DNA of 64,000 bases, taken from the NCBI RefSeq assembly GCF_014898815.1, contig NW_026515544.1, positions 2,852,001-2,916,000 on the forward strand, given 5' to 3'. Shown here piece by piece: positions 26,383 to 37,659 of the stretch (the first letter of the stretch is position 1; each line of letters starts with the position of its first letter). The translations under genes were made by a program, and so were the position numbers. The notes beneath the pieces are model-generated. The model was not told the origin of the DNA and made no database searches. It saw only the letters and a list, made by a program, of their open reading frames with translations. The DNA comes from Panonychus citri. Lineage: Eukaryota > Arthropoda > Arachnida > Trombidiformes > Tetranychidae.

Positions 26383-29300
26383 ATGGGTGAAAATCCAAAG
26401 GAGTTTCTTTATGCTTGGTTAGGAAAACAAAAAATCTCACCGGTGTATGATTCATGTAACATGCCAGGTCCAAAGAATAAATTTAAATGTGAAGTGTGTG
26501 TTTAATTATCACTAATTGATTTCACTAATCAGTTGTAAAATTAAGTGAAACAATACTAATGGTGTTTTGGTTTTTTCTTCCCTTTTTCGCTTTTGGCTTT
26601 TACATTAATTTCTAGGTTAAAGTTCCTACATATGGTTATGTAGGTATTGGAATATCTACAAATAAACGAGATGCTGCTACTAATGCAGCTCGAGATTTTA
26701 TCAATTTTCTCATAAGAGAGGGACGGGTTGATCCATCTTCTTTATCTCTAAGTGGTAATTCTGGTGGTGACAATTTTGGATCAAGAGGTGACCCTGGTTT
26801 GGTTAGAAATGATTCAGGTTGTGTCACTGGTGTTGGTATTGGTACATCAAACTATGGATCTGCTTCTGGCTATGGACCTATGATTAGAGGCTATGGACCT
26901 AATTATCGACCACCGCCACCACCATCACAGGATCGTAGACATAATCCTGGCTTTATTAACATTAAGGAAACCTTTAATCAAGATTATATTGATCGTGTTG
27001 CTCAGAAAAGGAAATTTGAAGAAGCTGAGGAATTGGATGTTAATTCTAGTATTCATGGAAATTGGACTTTAGACAATTGTAAACAGCAACTTCATGTCTT
27101 CGCTCAAGCAAATAAGCTTAAATTAGATTATAAATATAATCCCGTTGGACCAGCTCACAATAGGTGAGGAAAAAAAACAATCGAAATGATGATGAACACT
27201 TTCTCTTTCCTTTGATTTCTTTTTGAAAATCTTTCTTTACTTTGAAGTGTTCGTTTCATCACAAGTATCCTAACATTTTAACCTCTTCAGAATCGTTGGG
27301 TCATGATGTCAAGAAACAAAGAAAATTAACTAGTTAACCATAGATAATCTTTCAGATTTCGAATTGCAATGAAAAAAGAATAGATTTTCTTTAGCTTTCC
27401 GAAGCTAAACTCAATATTTTCTCCCATCATCTTCATTAGTTAACTAGAAGATTATTTTTTTTCTCAATTCGTCAGATTGATCAACAAAGTGAACAGTCAA
27501 TTTTTTCCATCATTTCTACCATGTAGATGTTTAAATTCATGGTAAGGAAAAGAATTGATTGATGCTAATCAACTTAAGTGAATTTTTCCTCTCGTTTTTA
27601 ACTCACTTGATTTATTTAAACAAAATTATCTCTGTTTACTTGTGGAATTGATGGGAGAGGAAGAAAAAAGAAATAATGTAAATAGACTCTTGTTGATGGT
27701 CACTTTCAATCAGAAATTAAAAGCCTCTTCTTTTCTTTTCCATTTATTCACCTAGAAGAACAATTTTTTCTTCTTGATTGAAAGAGACTCTCAACAAAAG
27801 TACATTGTAATTCAATTCATGCCCATGATTCTGAAGAGGGACTATTTTCGTTGGCGATGGTTAAATAACAATGTCTCAACCCTATCTAATTGCGGCCATG
27901 CAGGAGTTTCTGTTGCGAGATAACATTTTACGTTAAACAACTTGGACGAAGTAAGTTTTTTTTTCTCTTTCGTTTCGAACCTTTGATTTACATTGTATCA
28001 AACTAACTCCATTCTATTCGTTATTTTTTATGCTTTTAGATGTTACAGCCCGAGAAAATGCTTCGACCAAACAGTTGGCATCAAGAGCTTGTGCTCTATC
28101 GTTGATGAGACAATTATATCATTACGGAGTAATTGAAGCTTTTAACACAACGGGAGAAAGCAAGAAGAAAACAGCGACAAAGGTAAATAAGCTGAAAGAT
28201 ATCTAAATGTAATAATATCGATGTTTAATCCTGGTTCTCATTTACCTTTAGGTTGATACTTATGGTTTTGACTTTCCCCAAGATCTTTTACAAGAGATTA
28301 ATGAAGTTATCGCTGAAAATGGACTTAAACGATGTCCAGTTCGTATTCCTTCTGGTTTACCGATGTGCGAAGGTGGATCTGTTGATGATCAGCTTGTCTC
28401 TCTGGTTCCCGAACATGAAGTTGTCCTTAATCGAGAACCAGTTAGCAGTCAAAGTTGTGTTAGCTGGTGTCCACCGATTCCTAATTGGGATGCTTGGAAA
28501 GGCTGTAATATTGACGAAGGGCAAATTAGTAAATTAAGTTTGCAACAATTGAGTGAAGGTCTTTACGAGAATTATGAATCAAATAAATCTCGCTGTCCAC
28601 CTGAAGAAGGTCGTATCTATCGAGAGAGATCTCGATTACCTGTTTGGACTTGCCGGGAAAATATTATTGATTCTATTAATAATAATCCGGTGACAATTAT
28701 TCGTGGATCCACTGGTTGTGGTAAAACAACCCAAATACCTCAGTTTATCTTGGATGATCACATTGCAAGAGGAATTGGTGCTGAGTGTAATATTATTGTT
28801 ACCCAACCTCGACGTATCAGTGCCGTTTCAATTGCTGAGCGACTTATCCAAGAGCGAAGTGAATTTCTTGGGCAAAATGCTTCCGTTGGTTATAGTGTTC
28901 GTTTCGAATCGATTACACCTCGTCCTTATGGTGCAATTCTATTTTGTACCATTGGTGTTTTATTGCGAAAACTTGAAAATGGACTTCGTGGTATTTCCCA
29001 TGTTATTATCGATGAGGTTCACGAACGTGATGTTAATACTGATTTCTTATTGGTTGTAATTCGTGATATGATTAATAACTTTCCCAAATTACGAATTATA
29101 ATTATGTCGGCTACAATTGATACAACCATTTTTCAGGACTATTTTGGAGGTTGTCCAGTTATCGAGATCCCCGGCCAAACTCATCAGGTTCAAGAATATT
29201 TTCTCGAAGATTGTGTTGAAATTACTCGATTCAGACCAGTACCAAAAGATCGAAAAAAACGTCACGATGATGATCTTCTTTCCGAAGAACCGGAAGAAAA

Positions 29301-30939
29301 TTTGAATGCTAATGTTTCTACGAACTATTCATCAGAAACCAGATATGTCATGAGTCAATTAAGTGAACGGGAGATACACTTTGAACTAATCGAAGCGTTA
29401 CTTGGTTATATTAAGAACATGGAACTTGATGGCTCAGTTTTGATCTTCTTGCCTGGTTGGGGTCAAATTTTCTCCCTGGTCAAGCATCTTGAGGCGAATC
29501 CTTTTTTCAATTCTCCGCGATTCCGAATTTTACCTCTTCATTCACAAATACCTCGAGATCAACAGAGAAAAGTTTTCGAACCTGTTCCCAACGGAGTGAC
29601 AAAGGTTATCCTTTCAACCAATATCGCTGAATCAAGTATAACCATTGATGATGTCGTTTTTGTCATCGATACTTGTAGAGTTAAGATTAAACTATTCACC
29701 TCACACAACAATATGACCGTTTACAATACCGATTGGGCTTCGAAAACTAATCTTAAACAAAGACGAGGTCGAGCTGGTAGAGTTCGAGCGGGTCATTGTT
29801 TCTTTCTCTGTTCACGAGCCCGTTATGAGCAATTGGAAGAGTTTCATTCAGCTGAGATATTCCGTACTCCCCTTCACGAATTGGCACTCATGGTAAAATT
29901 ACTTCGACTTGGCGCTATTACCACTTTTCTCTCAAAAGCAATTGAACCACCTCCAATTCATTCAATCATCGAATCAGAGGTTTTACTTAGAGATCTGAAA
30001 GCTTTGGATGAGAGAAGTGAACTTACATCTCTTGGACGTATTCTCGCCCGATTACCTGTCGAACCTCGATTGGGTAAAATGTTAATTCTCTCATGTATCT
30101 TTCAACTTGGTGGAATGATGTCAATCATAATCGCTAACACTTCTACCTTTCCGGAAGTTTTTGACACTACGTTTCCACGACGATTACCGTACATTCACAA
30201 CAGGTATCGAAAAGATCGTTGGTCAGATCATATCTCCATTTTAAACGCTTATATTAGCTGGGAAAGAGTAAAGTATGGCTCCGGAGAAATGGCAGCGGTT
30301 GATTTTTGTGAGAGAAATGCAATTATGTCGACTGTCATGAGAGTGACACATGATACAAAAAATCAATTAATAGATTTGATAAAAAACACTCATTTTCCTG
30401 ATGCAACTTATTCCAAGTTTGATCTTTACGATTCGGATATTGATTTACTTCAAGGATTACTTACTCTTGGCTATTATCCTAATGTTTGTCTTCATAAGGA
30501 TAAGAGAAAAGTGTTGACCACCGAGGCCAAGATTGCGCTCATGCACAAAACATCAGTTAATTTTACCAATCTACCACCAGACCAATTTCCTTCACCATTT
30601 TTCATTTTTGGTGAAAAAATCCGAACCAAAGTTGTATCTTGTAAACAATTATCCATGGTGACACCAATTCATTTGATGTTATTTGGAAGTAAACGAATTG
30701 ATGTTCGCTCTGAAAGACTTGTTCAACTGGACCGTTGGATGGATCTCGAAATGAATCCAGAAGTTGCCGCTTCGATTGCAGCTCTTCGACCTGGTATCGA
30801 AAATCTTATCCTTAAAGTATCAGAGAATCCGGAAGCTTGTCTAGAATTGAGTAAACCTGAGATAAAACTCATCGAAGTGGTTCGCAAATTGAGTTCTTAT
30901 AATCTAATAACGCTTCAAAAGAAACCACCTCGATTTTGA
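26383..30939 (+). CDS. mle: DHX9/maleless-type dsRNA helicase
   Basis: DEAH/RHA-family ATP-dependent helicase that unwinds RNA duplexes and structured RNP in the nucleus. In Drosophila the orthologue maleless works in dosage compensation. Exons: 26383-26493, 26616-27163, 27904-27950, 28040-28182, 28252-30939; all phases agree, giving 1,178 residues. The first dsRNA-binding domain is at residues about 1-75 (FLYAWLGKQKISPVYD, then KRDAATNAARDFINFL) and the second at about 195-270 (FYVKQLGRNVTAREN, KQLASRACALSLMRQLY). The helicase core shows GSTGCGKTTQ near 436, DEVH near 537, SAT near 569 and RRGRAGR near 787, followed by HA2 and OB-fold regions. A Gly-rich linker (about 95-140) lies between the two dsRBDs. 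The protein ends KKPPRF and lacks the long C-terminal Gly/Arg-rich tail of human DHX9 and fly MLE. The start has an ATG with dsRBD sequence beginning at once. Function by family membership is secure; a dosage-compensation role is not implied. Confidence 0.95.
27687..27800 (+). repeat. Imperfect inverted repeat in intron 2 of the helicase gene
   Basis: The arms 27687-27712 and 27775-27800 pair at 22 of 26 positions (CTCTTGTTGATGG on the left against the complement of CAACAAAAG on the right; shared core CTTTCAATCA). The loop is 62 nt. The same 740-nt intron has a smaller perfect 8-bp hairpin near 27,400 with a TCCG loop (TTTAGCTT and AAGCTAAA). It may be chance or a structured intronic RNA. Confidence 0.5.
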
Positions 30940-31601
30940 TCACGTCAAACGAGTGGCAACTATAAAATTACACTCCCAAACCAAATGGAGACAATTTCAA
31001 GAATCAATTAAATTGTTGATTATCCTAAGACTCATAATATCATTAATATGAAAATCAAATTTATACACACACACATACACACTACAAGATATCATTTTAA
31101 TCAACCATTCGTACCTTGTCAATTACAATTCACTAAATTGGTTGATATTATAATTTCCTTAAGTTAATTTCAGAGACAAATTGTCAAAATTAATAATCAA
31201 AACAACAAAATAATGTAATAATTTTCAATCAAATTGTCCTAATTATAAATATATATTACTCTTGATATAAAAGAAACTTGATATTGTTTCATGAAACATG
31301 TTTCTTTTAGATCAATCATCTAATAATAATAATTACCTGTAATTTAAATCTCTGATTTCATGTTATTAATTTACTAATCATCACCTTTGTAAAAATCAAC
31401 CCAAGAATCAGATGAAAGGACTTACGATTTGCTGAAAAAAGGTAGTGATCGAAACCAACTGATTAAGATAAAAACAATTTAATTTGTTGACAAACAAGTT
31501 AAAAACCAGTTCTTATAATTAACTTTTACCTTGCTTGATGAAAGTTAATTCATTTACTAATCATCAACTGTTAATTACACAACCAATTCAATTTTAAAGT
31601 G
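30940..31601. other. Intergenic, helicase to SOD
   Basis: 662 bp of AT-rich sequence holding the helicase 3' UTR and the promoter of the first SOD gene. A short (CA)n-like tract lies near 31,070. I see no other feature. Confidence 0.6.
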
Positions 31602-32423
31602 ATGAAATTTTTACCAAAAATGAATTCATTGTTTATCATTTCAATTGTTATCTCTTCTTTATCATGTTTAATTGTCTCTGGATACAAAAGTAAGTTTAAT
31701 TAATTCAAAATTCAAAATTAATTCAACATTTCTCTCATTAACTGTTCACTTTAATTGTCAATCACAATCAACAGTAAAAGCAGTTTGTAACCTTAGAGGT
31801 CAAAATGTACAAGGAACTGTAAATTTGGAGCAAGAGGTAATGATCGATGTTGATTGTGATTAATTTGTAATAATTAAGTTTTTTTCAATTCTACCACAAT
31901 TAAGGTTGGATATCATACTAAGATCCAAGGTGAAATTTCCGGACTGTCACCAGGATCTCATGGTTTCCATATTCATGAATTTGGTGATATATCAACTTTG
32001 AATTGCTCATCAGCGGGGCCACATTATAATCCAAGAAATAATGACCATGGTAATTAAGGAATTGTGTTAATTGTTATTGATTTATTCTAATTGTTGATTT
32101 ACTTAAGGCTCTCCAAGTGATAACAATCGACATGTCGGTGATTTAGGAAACATTGAAGCCGATCAATCGGGAAAAGCAACATTTGATTTCGATGATTCAG
32201 TGATTATGCTCAGTGATTCAAATTCAGTTATTGGAAGATCAATTGTCGTAAGTGTAACAGTTAATTGTTGCTCTTTGGTAAATTGCTAATCAATTGTAAA
32301 TCAATCTCTTTAAAGGTTCATGCTGATCCTGATGATCTTGGTAGGGGAGGTCATGAATCGAGTAAAACCACAGGAAATGCTGGTGGACGATTAGCTTGTT
32401 GTGTGATTGAAATTGCTAAATAA
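31602..32423 (+). CDS. Extracellular Cu/Zn superoxide dismutase
   Basis: Converts superoxide to oxygen and hydrogen peroxide. Exons: 31602-31689, 31775-31836, 31905-32049, 32108-32247, 32316-32423; frame is kept throughout. The N-terminus has a basic start followed by SLFIIS and SCLIVSG, a signal peptide, so the enzyme is secreted. The second in-frame Met (31,620) also precedes the hydrophobic core and could be the start. All metal ligands are present: the Cu pair in GFHIHEFGD, the bridging and Zn His in SAGPHYNP and NNDHG, NNRHVGDLGN with the Zn Asp, and the last Cu His in VHADPDDLG. The active-site Arg region GNAGGRLACCVI and the Cys of LNCSSAGP for the intramolecular disulfide are kept. 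An extra Cys (ACC) follows. It lies 0.6 kb upstream of a cytosolic paralogue with identical intron positions. Confidence 0.94.
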
Positions 32424-33021
32424 GTTCATCAATTAATCGAGTAATTAACTGTTTCGATTATCACAATTACCTTTTTAATTTTAATTTTAACTACATTTGT
32501 ATAACAATTACGAAAATTGCATTTCAATTACGATTCAACCCAATAATTAATAAGGAAATAACAACAATTACCAATGTTTTCTTCATGCATTAACTATAAT
32601 CATTAACGATTAACTATTAATAAAATAAAATAAATTGTTACGATTAACAAAAAAACGAAAGAAAAAAAAATGGAATCAAATTAATTGTCAATTATTATCC
32701 ATTTGATGGGTTAATCAACGTAGCTCATTTGATTACTTTGTCAAGCTAAATTGATTGGTGAACAAATTAAGGGAAAGTTGACTAAACAATTAGAATTTAA
32801 TTCTAATGGATTAACTGTTAATTTAAATTGTTCACCTGATCCATTGGGAAGAGTAGGAGGGACTTGAGGCGGGAATATAAGGAAACCTCGAGAAGAGATT
32901 GATTTTATTTTCATCCTTTCGCTTTTGCTTATCATTTGTCATTCTCTTAATTGTTCAATTGTAATTCTCTAATTAGATATTCTAATTTGATTTGTGTTCG
33001 TCAACATTGTCAACAATTAAA
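32424..33021. other. Intergenic between tandem SOD genes
   Basis: 598 bp, AT-rich. Overlapping AATAAA words near 32,615-32,635 could serve as polyadenylation signals of the upstream SOD. The remainder should contain the promoter and 5' UTR of the second SOD. No other feature is seen. Confidence 0.6.
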
Positions 33022-33730
33022 ATGGTAAAAGCGGTTTGTGTCCTTAAAGGAGATGCCGGTGTTACTGGTGTAGTTCATTTGGAGCAAGAGGTCAGTTTAT
33101 GTTTACATAATTTCTGCCATTTTGTTTTTTTGCTTTGATTGTTTCTAGTTAATTGTGGTGATTTTAATTGTGTCGGTGATTGTTTATTGTTTATTAGGCT
33201 GAAGGAGCAACTAAGGTTAAAGGTGAAATCACTGGATTAAAACCTGGTGCTCTTCATGGTTTCCATATCCATGAATTTGGTGACAATACAAACGGTTGTA
33301 TGTCTGCTGGTCCTCATTTTAATCCACACAAAAAGGAACATGGTAATTGATTCTAATTGTTGTTTAATTGTTCATTTTTATTTAGATTTACTTTGATTTT
33401 CTTTGAAGGTGCTCCTGCTGATGAGAATCGACACATTGGTGATCTAGGAAATGTCCAAGCTGATGCCTCGGGAAAGGCTACATTTGAATTAGCAGATTCT
33501 CTGGTCAGTCTTACTGGTTCACTTTCAGTTATTGGTCGTTCAATTGTTGTAAGTAATTGTGTTCCTTGGTTTTGGTTCATTTAATTTCTCTAATTGAATT
33601 CTAATTCTCTTTGTTAATTAAGGTCCATGCCGATCCTGATGATCTTGGTAAGGGAGGTCATGAATTGAGCAAAACCACTGGAAATGCCGGTGCGCGATCG
33701 GCTTGTGGTGTCATCGGTGTTTCCAATTAG
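33022..33730 (+). CDS. Sod1: Cytosolic Cu/Zn superoxide dismutase
   Basis: Standard intracellular SOD1. Exons: 33022-33090, 33198-33342, 33409-33548, 33623-33730; 153 residues, the usual family length. It begins MVKAVCVLKGDAGVTG without a signal peptide. The Cu and Zn ligands are complete (GFHIHEFGD, SAGPHFNPHKKEHG, NRHIGDLGN, VHADPDDLG). The catalytic Arg and disulfide Cys lie in GNAGARSACGVIGVSN. The start is fixed by the short 5' end and by alignment with all SOD1 proteins. Its three introns lie at the same codons and phases as introns 2-4 of the secreted SOD upstream. The secreted copy has one extra exon that supplies its signal peptide. Confidence 0.96.
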
Positions 33731-34467
33731 TAAATTGGAAAGAATCACCTTGATTAACATTAGGTAAATTAAAGTGAAACCTTCTAATAGATTTTCTAAT
33801 TCTAACCTTAACCTTTTCCTTTTCTTCCAGATAATTCCAATGCTCTGATTGTATTTTATTTTGTATCTATTATTTTTTCAACATGGTTGTTAGTCTCTCT
33901 CCTCAGTTTGTGTACTTGTTTTCCTGTTAAAATCCAAGGACAACCAGGTTATCTGCCAAAGCATTTATTGTTAATTCAATGGGATGATGTAAAATTGAGT
34001 CTCAACAATTAGCGAGCCGAGTGCAATCAACAAAGTCATTAACGAGAGAAAAAAAAATTCACTAAGATCACCAACATAAACACTCACATTGAAAATCCAA
34101 TTAGATTTTAAAAGATAACCAGTTCTTAATGTTTTTCTCCTTACTTTTCCTCCCCTTATAATCCATCTTTCAATATTGTCAAACCAAAATAAATTAGAAT
34201 CACATTCAAAAAATTAATCGAAAAAGGAAAAGTCAACTACAATTAAATTTTAAATTCCAAAAATGGAAACAAACAAAAAAAAGATTCTCCTTATTCTTTC
34301 AACTTTTCTCCAATAGGTGGCAGCAGAAAAGTCGATCAGCTGTTTTTCGAAAATTTTTTTTTCCAAATTCATTTGAATTGTCCACTTGTTTCACTTGTTT
34401 CTTTTTCTCAATTTTTAATTGTTCTCTCACTTTCTACTTGTGCCAATAATTTTTATTCTCTATTGCC
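33731..34467. other. Intergenic, SOD to CDK2AP1-like gene
   Basis: 737 bp containing the SOD 3' UTR (an AATAAA word near 34,186) and the promoter of the next gene. Apart from the CTCF-like motif at 34,310-34,324 I see nothing further. Confidence 0.6.
34310..34324 (+). promoter_or_regulatory. CTCF-like motif upstream of CDK2AP1-like gene
   Basis: CCAATAGGTGGCAGC matches 14 of 15 positions of the published CTCF core CCASYAGRKGGCRSY. It lies about 145 bp before the start codon, a likely promoter-proximal position. Binding is inferred only. Confidence 0.5.
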
Positions 34468-34902
34468 ATGGATCCTTTGAGCTTTAACAACAGTGGCAAC
34501 AGTAACTTACAGAGTAATTTTATTCCAAACGAGATGAACCTTTCCCTTGGTGGTAATCAACAATTTCAGCAAAATTTTCTGACCGGTGGTCCACCGACCC
34601 TTGTTGTTATCCCAAGTAATATCCCTTTGTATCCTGGTTATCAAACTATGGGTGGAAATAGTTCAACAACCAATGGTGGCAATGGTAATGGAGGTAATGG
34701 TGGACAATCAACATCTAAATATAACCAATTGTTAACGGTGATTGATGAAATGTCGAAAGATGTTAGGCCAATTTACTCTGGATCAAAAACATCCACTGAT
34801 CGATTTAAACGAGGTCTAATTCATGCAAGAGTTTTAATTAGAGAATGTATTCTTGAAATGGAAAGAGGAGGAGGAGGAGAGAGAAGTGGAGGATCTCACT
34901 AA
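34468..34902 (+). CDS. CDK2AP1: CDK2AP1/DOC-1-like NuRD subunit
   Basis: Single-exon gene, 144 residues. The C-terminal half (SKYNQLLTVIDEMSKDV, YSGSKTSTDRFKRGL, IHARVLIRECILEMER) matches the conserved region of CDK2AP1/CDK2AP2 (deleted in oral cancer 1). These are small helical proteins that join the NuRD chromatin remodeller and, in vertebrates, bind CDK2. The N-terminal half is Asn/Gly-rich and disordered, with a run of GGNGN repeats around residues 68-80. The short tail GGGGERSGG is Gly-rich. The ATG is in good context (GCCATGG). No intron is visible, and the single exon begins and ends cleanly. An AATAAA word near 35,066 may be the polyadenylation signal. Confidence 0.88.
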   Translation: MDPLSFNNSGNSNLQSNFIPNEMNLSLGGNQQFQQNFLTGGPPTLVVIPSNIPLYPGYQTMGGNSSTTNGGNGNGGNGGQSTSKYNQLLTVIDEMSKDVRPIYSGSKTSTDRFKRGLIHARVLIRECILEMERGGGGERSGGSH

Positions 34903-35731
34903 TTAATTATTTCGCCAACTAAATTGACCTGCTTTTATTTGGTTTATTTATTCCTAACCTGTTACCTTTGGTGACCAATACCTGATGATCGTAATCAATT
35001 TTTTTCCACCAAAAATAAGCAAACAAACTTAACTGATTAAGTTGAAATTGTTTATCCTTCTTCAACTAATAAACGAAGAAACTTTTCTTTACTTATATAA
35101 TTACATCTAATCAACAACAAACCAAAAGATTTTCAATTGGTTGAACAACAAATTACTGGTTTAACTATAACGGTAACAATTGAGATGGATTTGGTTGGAA
35201 ACTTGGTAACTCAGTCAAGTGAAATGTTAATCCTAACTAATCCAGAATCTTTAGGAATAAGGTTAATCCAAATGAAATGGATTAAATGGAAACCATATAA
35301 CAATTAAAGTGATTTATTGTTTTAAACCAAAATTTGATAATAAGGTTTCACAAATTATATATAAAGTTAATCCTTTATATCATCAGGATAATCACCAATC
35401 AAAATAAAAGGTAAGATTAATAATAATAAAGAGGCTACAAAATTGACAATTAAATGTTCAGCTGATTGTTATTATTGTTGTTGATCAAATGTAAACAGAT
35501 TGTGTGTATGTTTGATTAACCATCACAAAAGTATTAATACAAAACCAGATGAGAGTCAAAGTGATTGATTGATAAATTGTTCCTAAACTTAATGTGTAAT
35601 GTGAGTAGATTCAATTAGTTAACAACAACAATCAATTTACAAGGTTAATCCAAATGTATTGAGGAAAACTAATCATCTAAATTTACTTGATGATGATGAA
35701 AAGTCGAGCAGAAAACAATTAATCTCAAGAT

Positions 35732-35763
<32 letters not shown>

Positions 35764-36081
35764 AAACTTAATTTCATTATTGATTAGATGACAATTCATC
35801 ATTATCCTCATGATGGAAGACAACTGATGAAGATGATAATAATGATGATTAAATCGCAGACTCAGTGATTTGATTTGATTTAGTTTATCTTGTCAAATCT
35901 AATCAATTTAAAGTAAAACAACAATCAGTTTTTATTTTGATTACAGTTTTTGTCAAATCTTTTTGTTAATCAATTTTCTGCTTCTGCCTCTTGTTATTTA
36001 AATTGTTCAACCAATTGAATTTAATTGTTCCAACTAATCATTTCTTGTCAAACAACCAAATTTCGTCAACAATTATTAACG
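34903..36081. other. Intergenic, CDK2AP1-like gene to micropeptide
   Basis: AT-rich sequence with many ACAATTAA words. It contains the 3' UTR of the CDK2AP1-like gene and a CT microsatellite (35,735-35,763). No coding exon is recognised. Confidence 0.55.
35735..35763. repeat. (CT)n microsatellite
   Basis: About 14 perfect CT units, the longest uninterrupted dinucleotide tract in the window. It lies between the CDK2AP1-like gene and the candidate micropeptide, about 320 bp before the latter's start. It could be a GAGA-factor-type promoter element or simply a neutral repeat. Confidence 0.85.
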
Positions 36082-36195
36082 ATGGACGATGAGGCTAATC
36101 AATTAATGCTTCTTTTCGTATTCACTGTCCTCGCATTAGCGGTAATCATAATGATTATAATTGTTTCCATGAGACTTTGTGTTCGTAATTCTTGA
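36082..36195 (+). CDS. Candidate single-pass membrane micropeptide (37 aa)
   Basis: A complete 37-codon frame from an ATG in strong context (AACGATGG). It has an acidic, polar N-terminus (MDDEANQ), one hydrophobic helix of about 23 residues (LMLLFVFTVLALAVIIMIII) and a short basic Cys-containing tail (SMRLCVRNS). This layout is that of small regulatory membrane peptides such as the sarcolamban/phospholamban type or the stannin type. I cannot align it to any named one, and no function is claimed. It stands alone in a 2.7-kb gap, so it is not an obvious exon of a neighbour. Chance hydrophobic frames are common in AT-rich DNA; what favours reality is the good start context, the charge asymmetry and the use of varied codons (GCG, CTC, CGT). 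Confidence 0.45.
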   Translation: MDDEANQLMLLFVFTVLALAVIIMIIIVSMRLCVRNS

Positions 36196-37659
36196 TAACA
36201 ATTAACTGACCATCACAATTAACCAATGGAACTGCCAATCAATCTGATTCACTACTTTTAATGGTCATCATTAGATTCAATGGTTTCTCAATGGAAACCA
36301 ATTTGGTTGATTAACTCACCATGTTGATTAGTTGATCAATTAGTTTTTACCTTTTCTTTTAACTTGATTGTTATTCCAATGATCAATTAAATTAGATTAT
36401 CATGATTGTTGACCCTTTAGATTAACTAAATTACTTTAATTGTAATCATTTTCTGTCTTTTTAGTGCTTTTAAATTGTATACTTTTAATTTGAACAATTA
36501 AACTTTTCTTTTCATCAATTTAATTTTACAATTGTTTACAATATTGGTTAATTTTCCTTAATAAATTGTATCATACAAAACTTATTAATCCGATTAACTT
36601 AATTGTTACTCTCAAAAATTAACAATCATATTAAACAACTTTGACCTGGTAAACAATTTATATGTAAACTGATTTGGTTCAAATAAACTGCCCAATGGTC
36701 AGTTAATATTTGTATTCAGAATCAAATTAAAGGTCAATAGTGAATCTTGAGTAATTTAATAATCTCAACAATTAATTTAATAGTTTAAAATTTAGATGGA
36801 CAATTAGAGAAATCAATTATAAATCCAATAAGAAAAGTCGATTAATGAAAATGTCAACAATTAAAAGGTCACTTTAATTGTTTATTTTTTTTTTCGTTTC
36901 TTCTCTAACAATTTAAATAATTGTTTTTCTTTATCTTTGTCAACTAATTAGTTAATTAATTAACCTTGGTAAGGTAATTGATTTACAACAGGTAATAACA
37001 GGTTAGTACAATATTTGTTTGTTCACTAATTAAGAAACTTGATTAACAAGTAAATGGATAATTTCAATTTCTATTATCTTTTTTTTTTACTCTTCTTTTG
37101 ATTTAATTTTCTATTGGCCATTGATTCATTGGTCAATTATTGCCTCAAGCGATGACCTATTAAGCTGCTGGTTATTAGTAATTAGTGGTCAGTTTAACGA
37201 TAAGTGAATGGATTTCAAAGGTTAAGGTTAATTTTAGAGGAAAGTGTTGATCGCAACGAAGAAAAAAAAGTTTTTTTTTTCTTTTCTATTTCTCTCATGA
37301 TTATCATCATTCATCTTCCATGATGATGGTCATTCATTAGAATAGTAAAGGTCCAGCCTTTTTTTTACTTTCGAATTTGAAATATTCTTTTCTCTTCTCA
37401 TTTAGTTTATTTTCTCACTTGTTTAGGTCAGTGTTTGTTGCATGTCCACTTGTTGAGGTTAACTGTTGATCGTAATTAATTGTGATTGTTTGAAAATTTT
37501 TCCTAATTAACTTTTCGTTTCTGTGATTTAACTTTGCTACTGGACGGAAACTGGACATTGAAATGGTCACTTGTTGATCAGCCACTTTACAGTTAAATTG
37601 TTTGGATTCTCATCTCTCAAAATTATTGTGATTAATTTGTGAACAATCATCTAATCATT
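36196..37659. other. Intergenic, micropeptide to CRAL-TRIO gene
   Basis: 1.46 kb of AT-rich sequence rich in AATTGT/ACAATT words. It must hold the CRAL-TRIO gene promoter and 5' UTR. I see no TATA box, RNA gene or coding exon. Confidence 0.55.

Noticed and set aside
34468..34902. Mediator subunit 29 (intersex) for the small Asn/Gly-rich protein
   Set aside because: The conserved C-terminal block fits CDK2AP1 (KY..LL..I.E..K..RP.Y.GSK) and not MED29.
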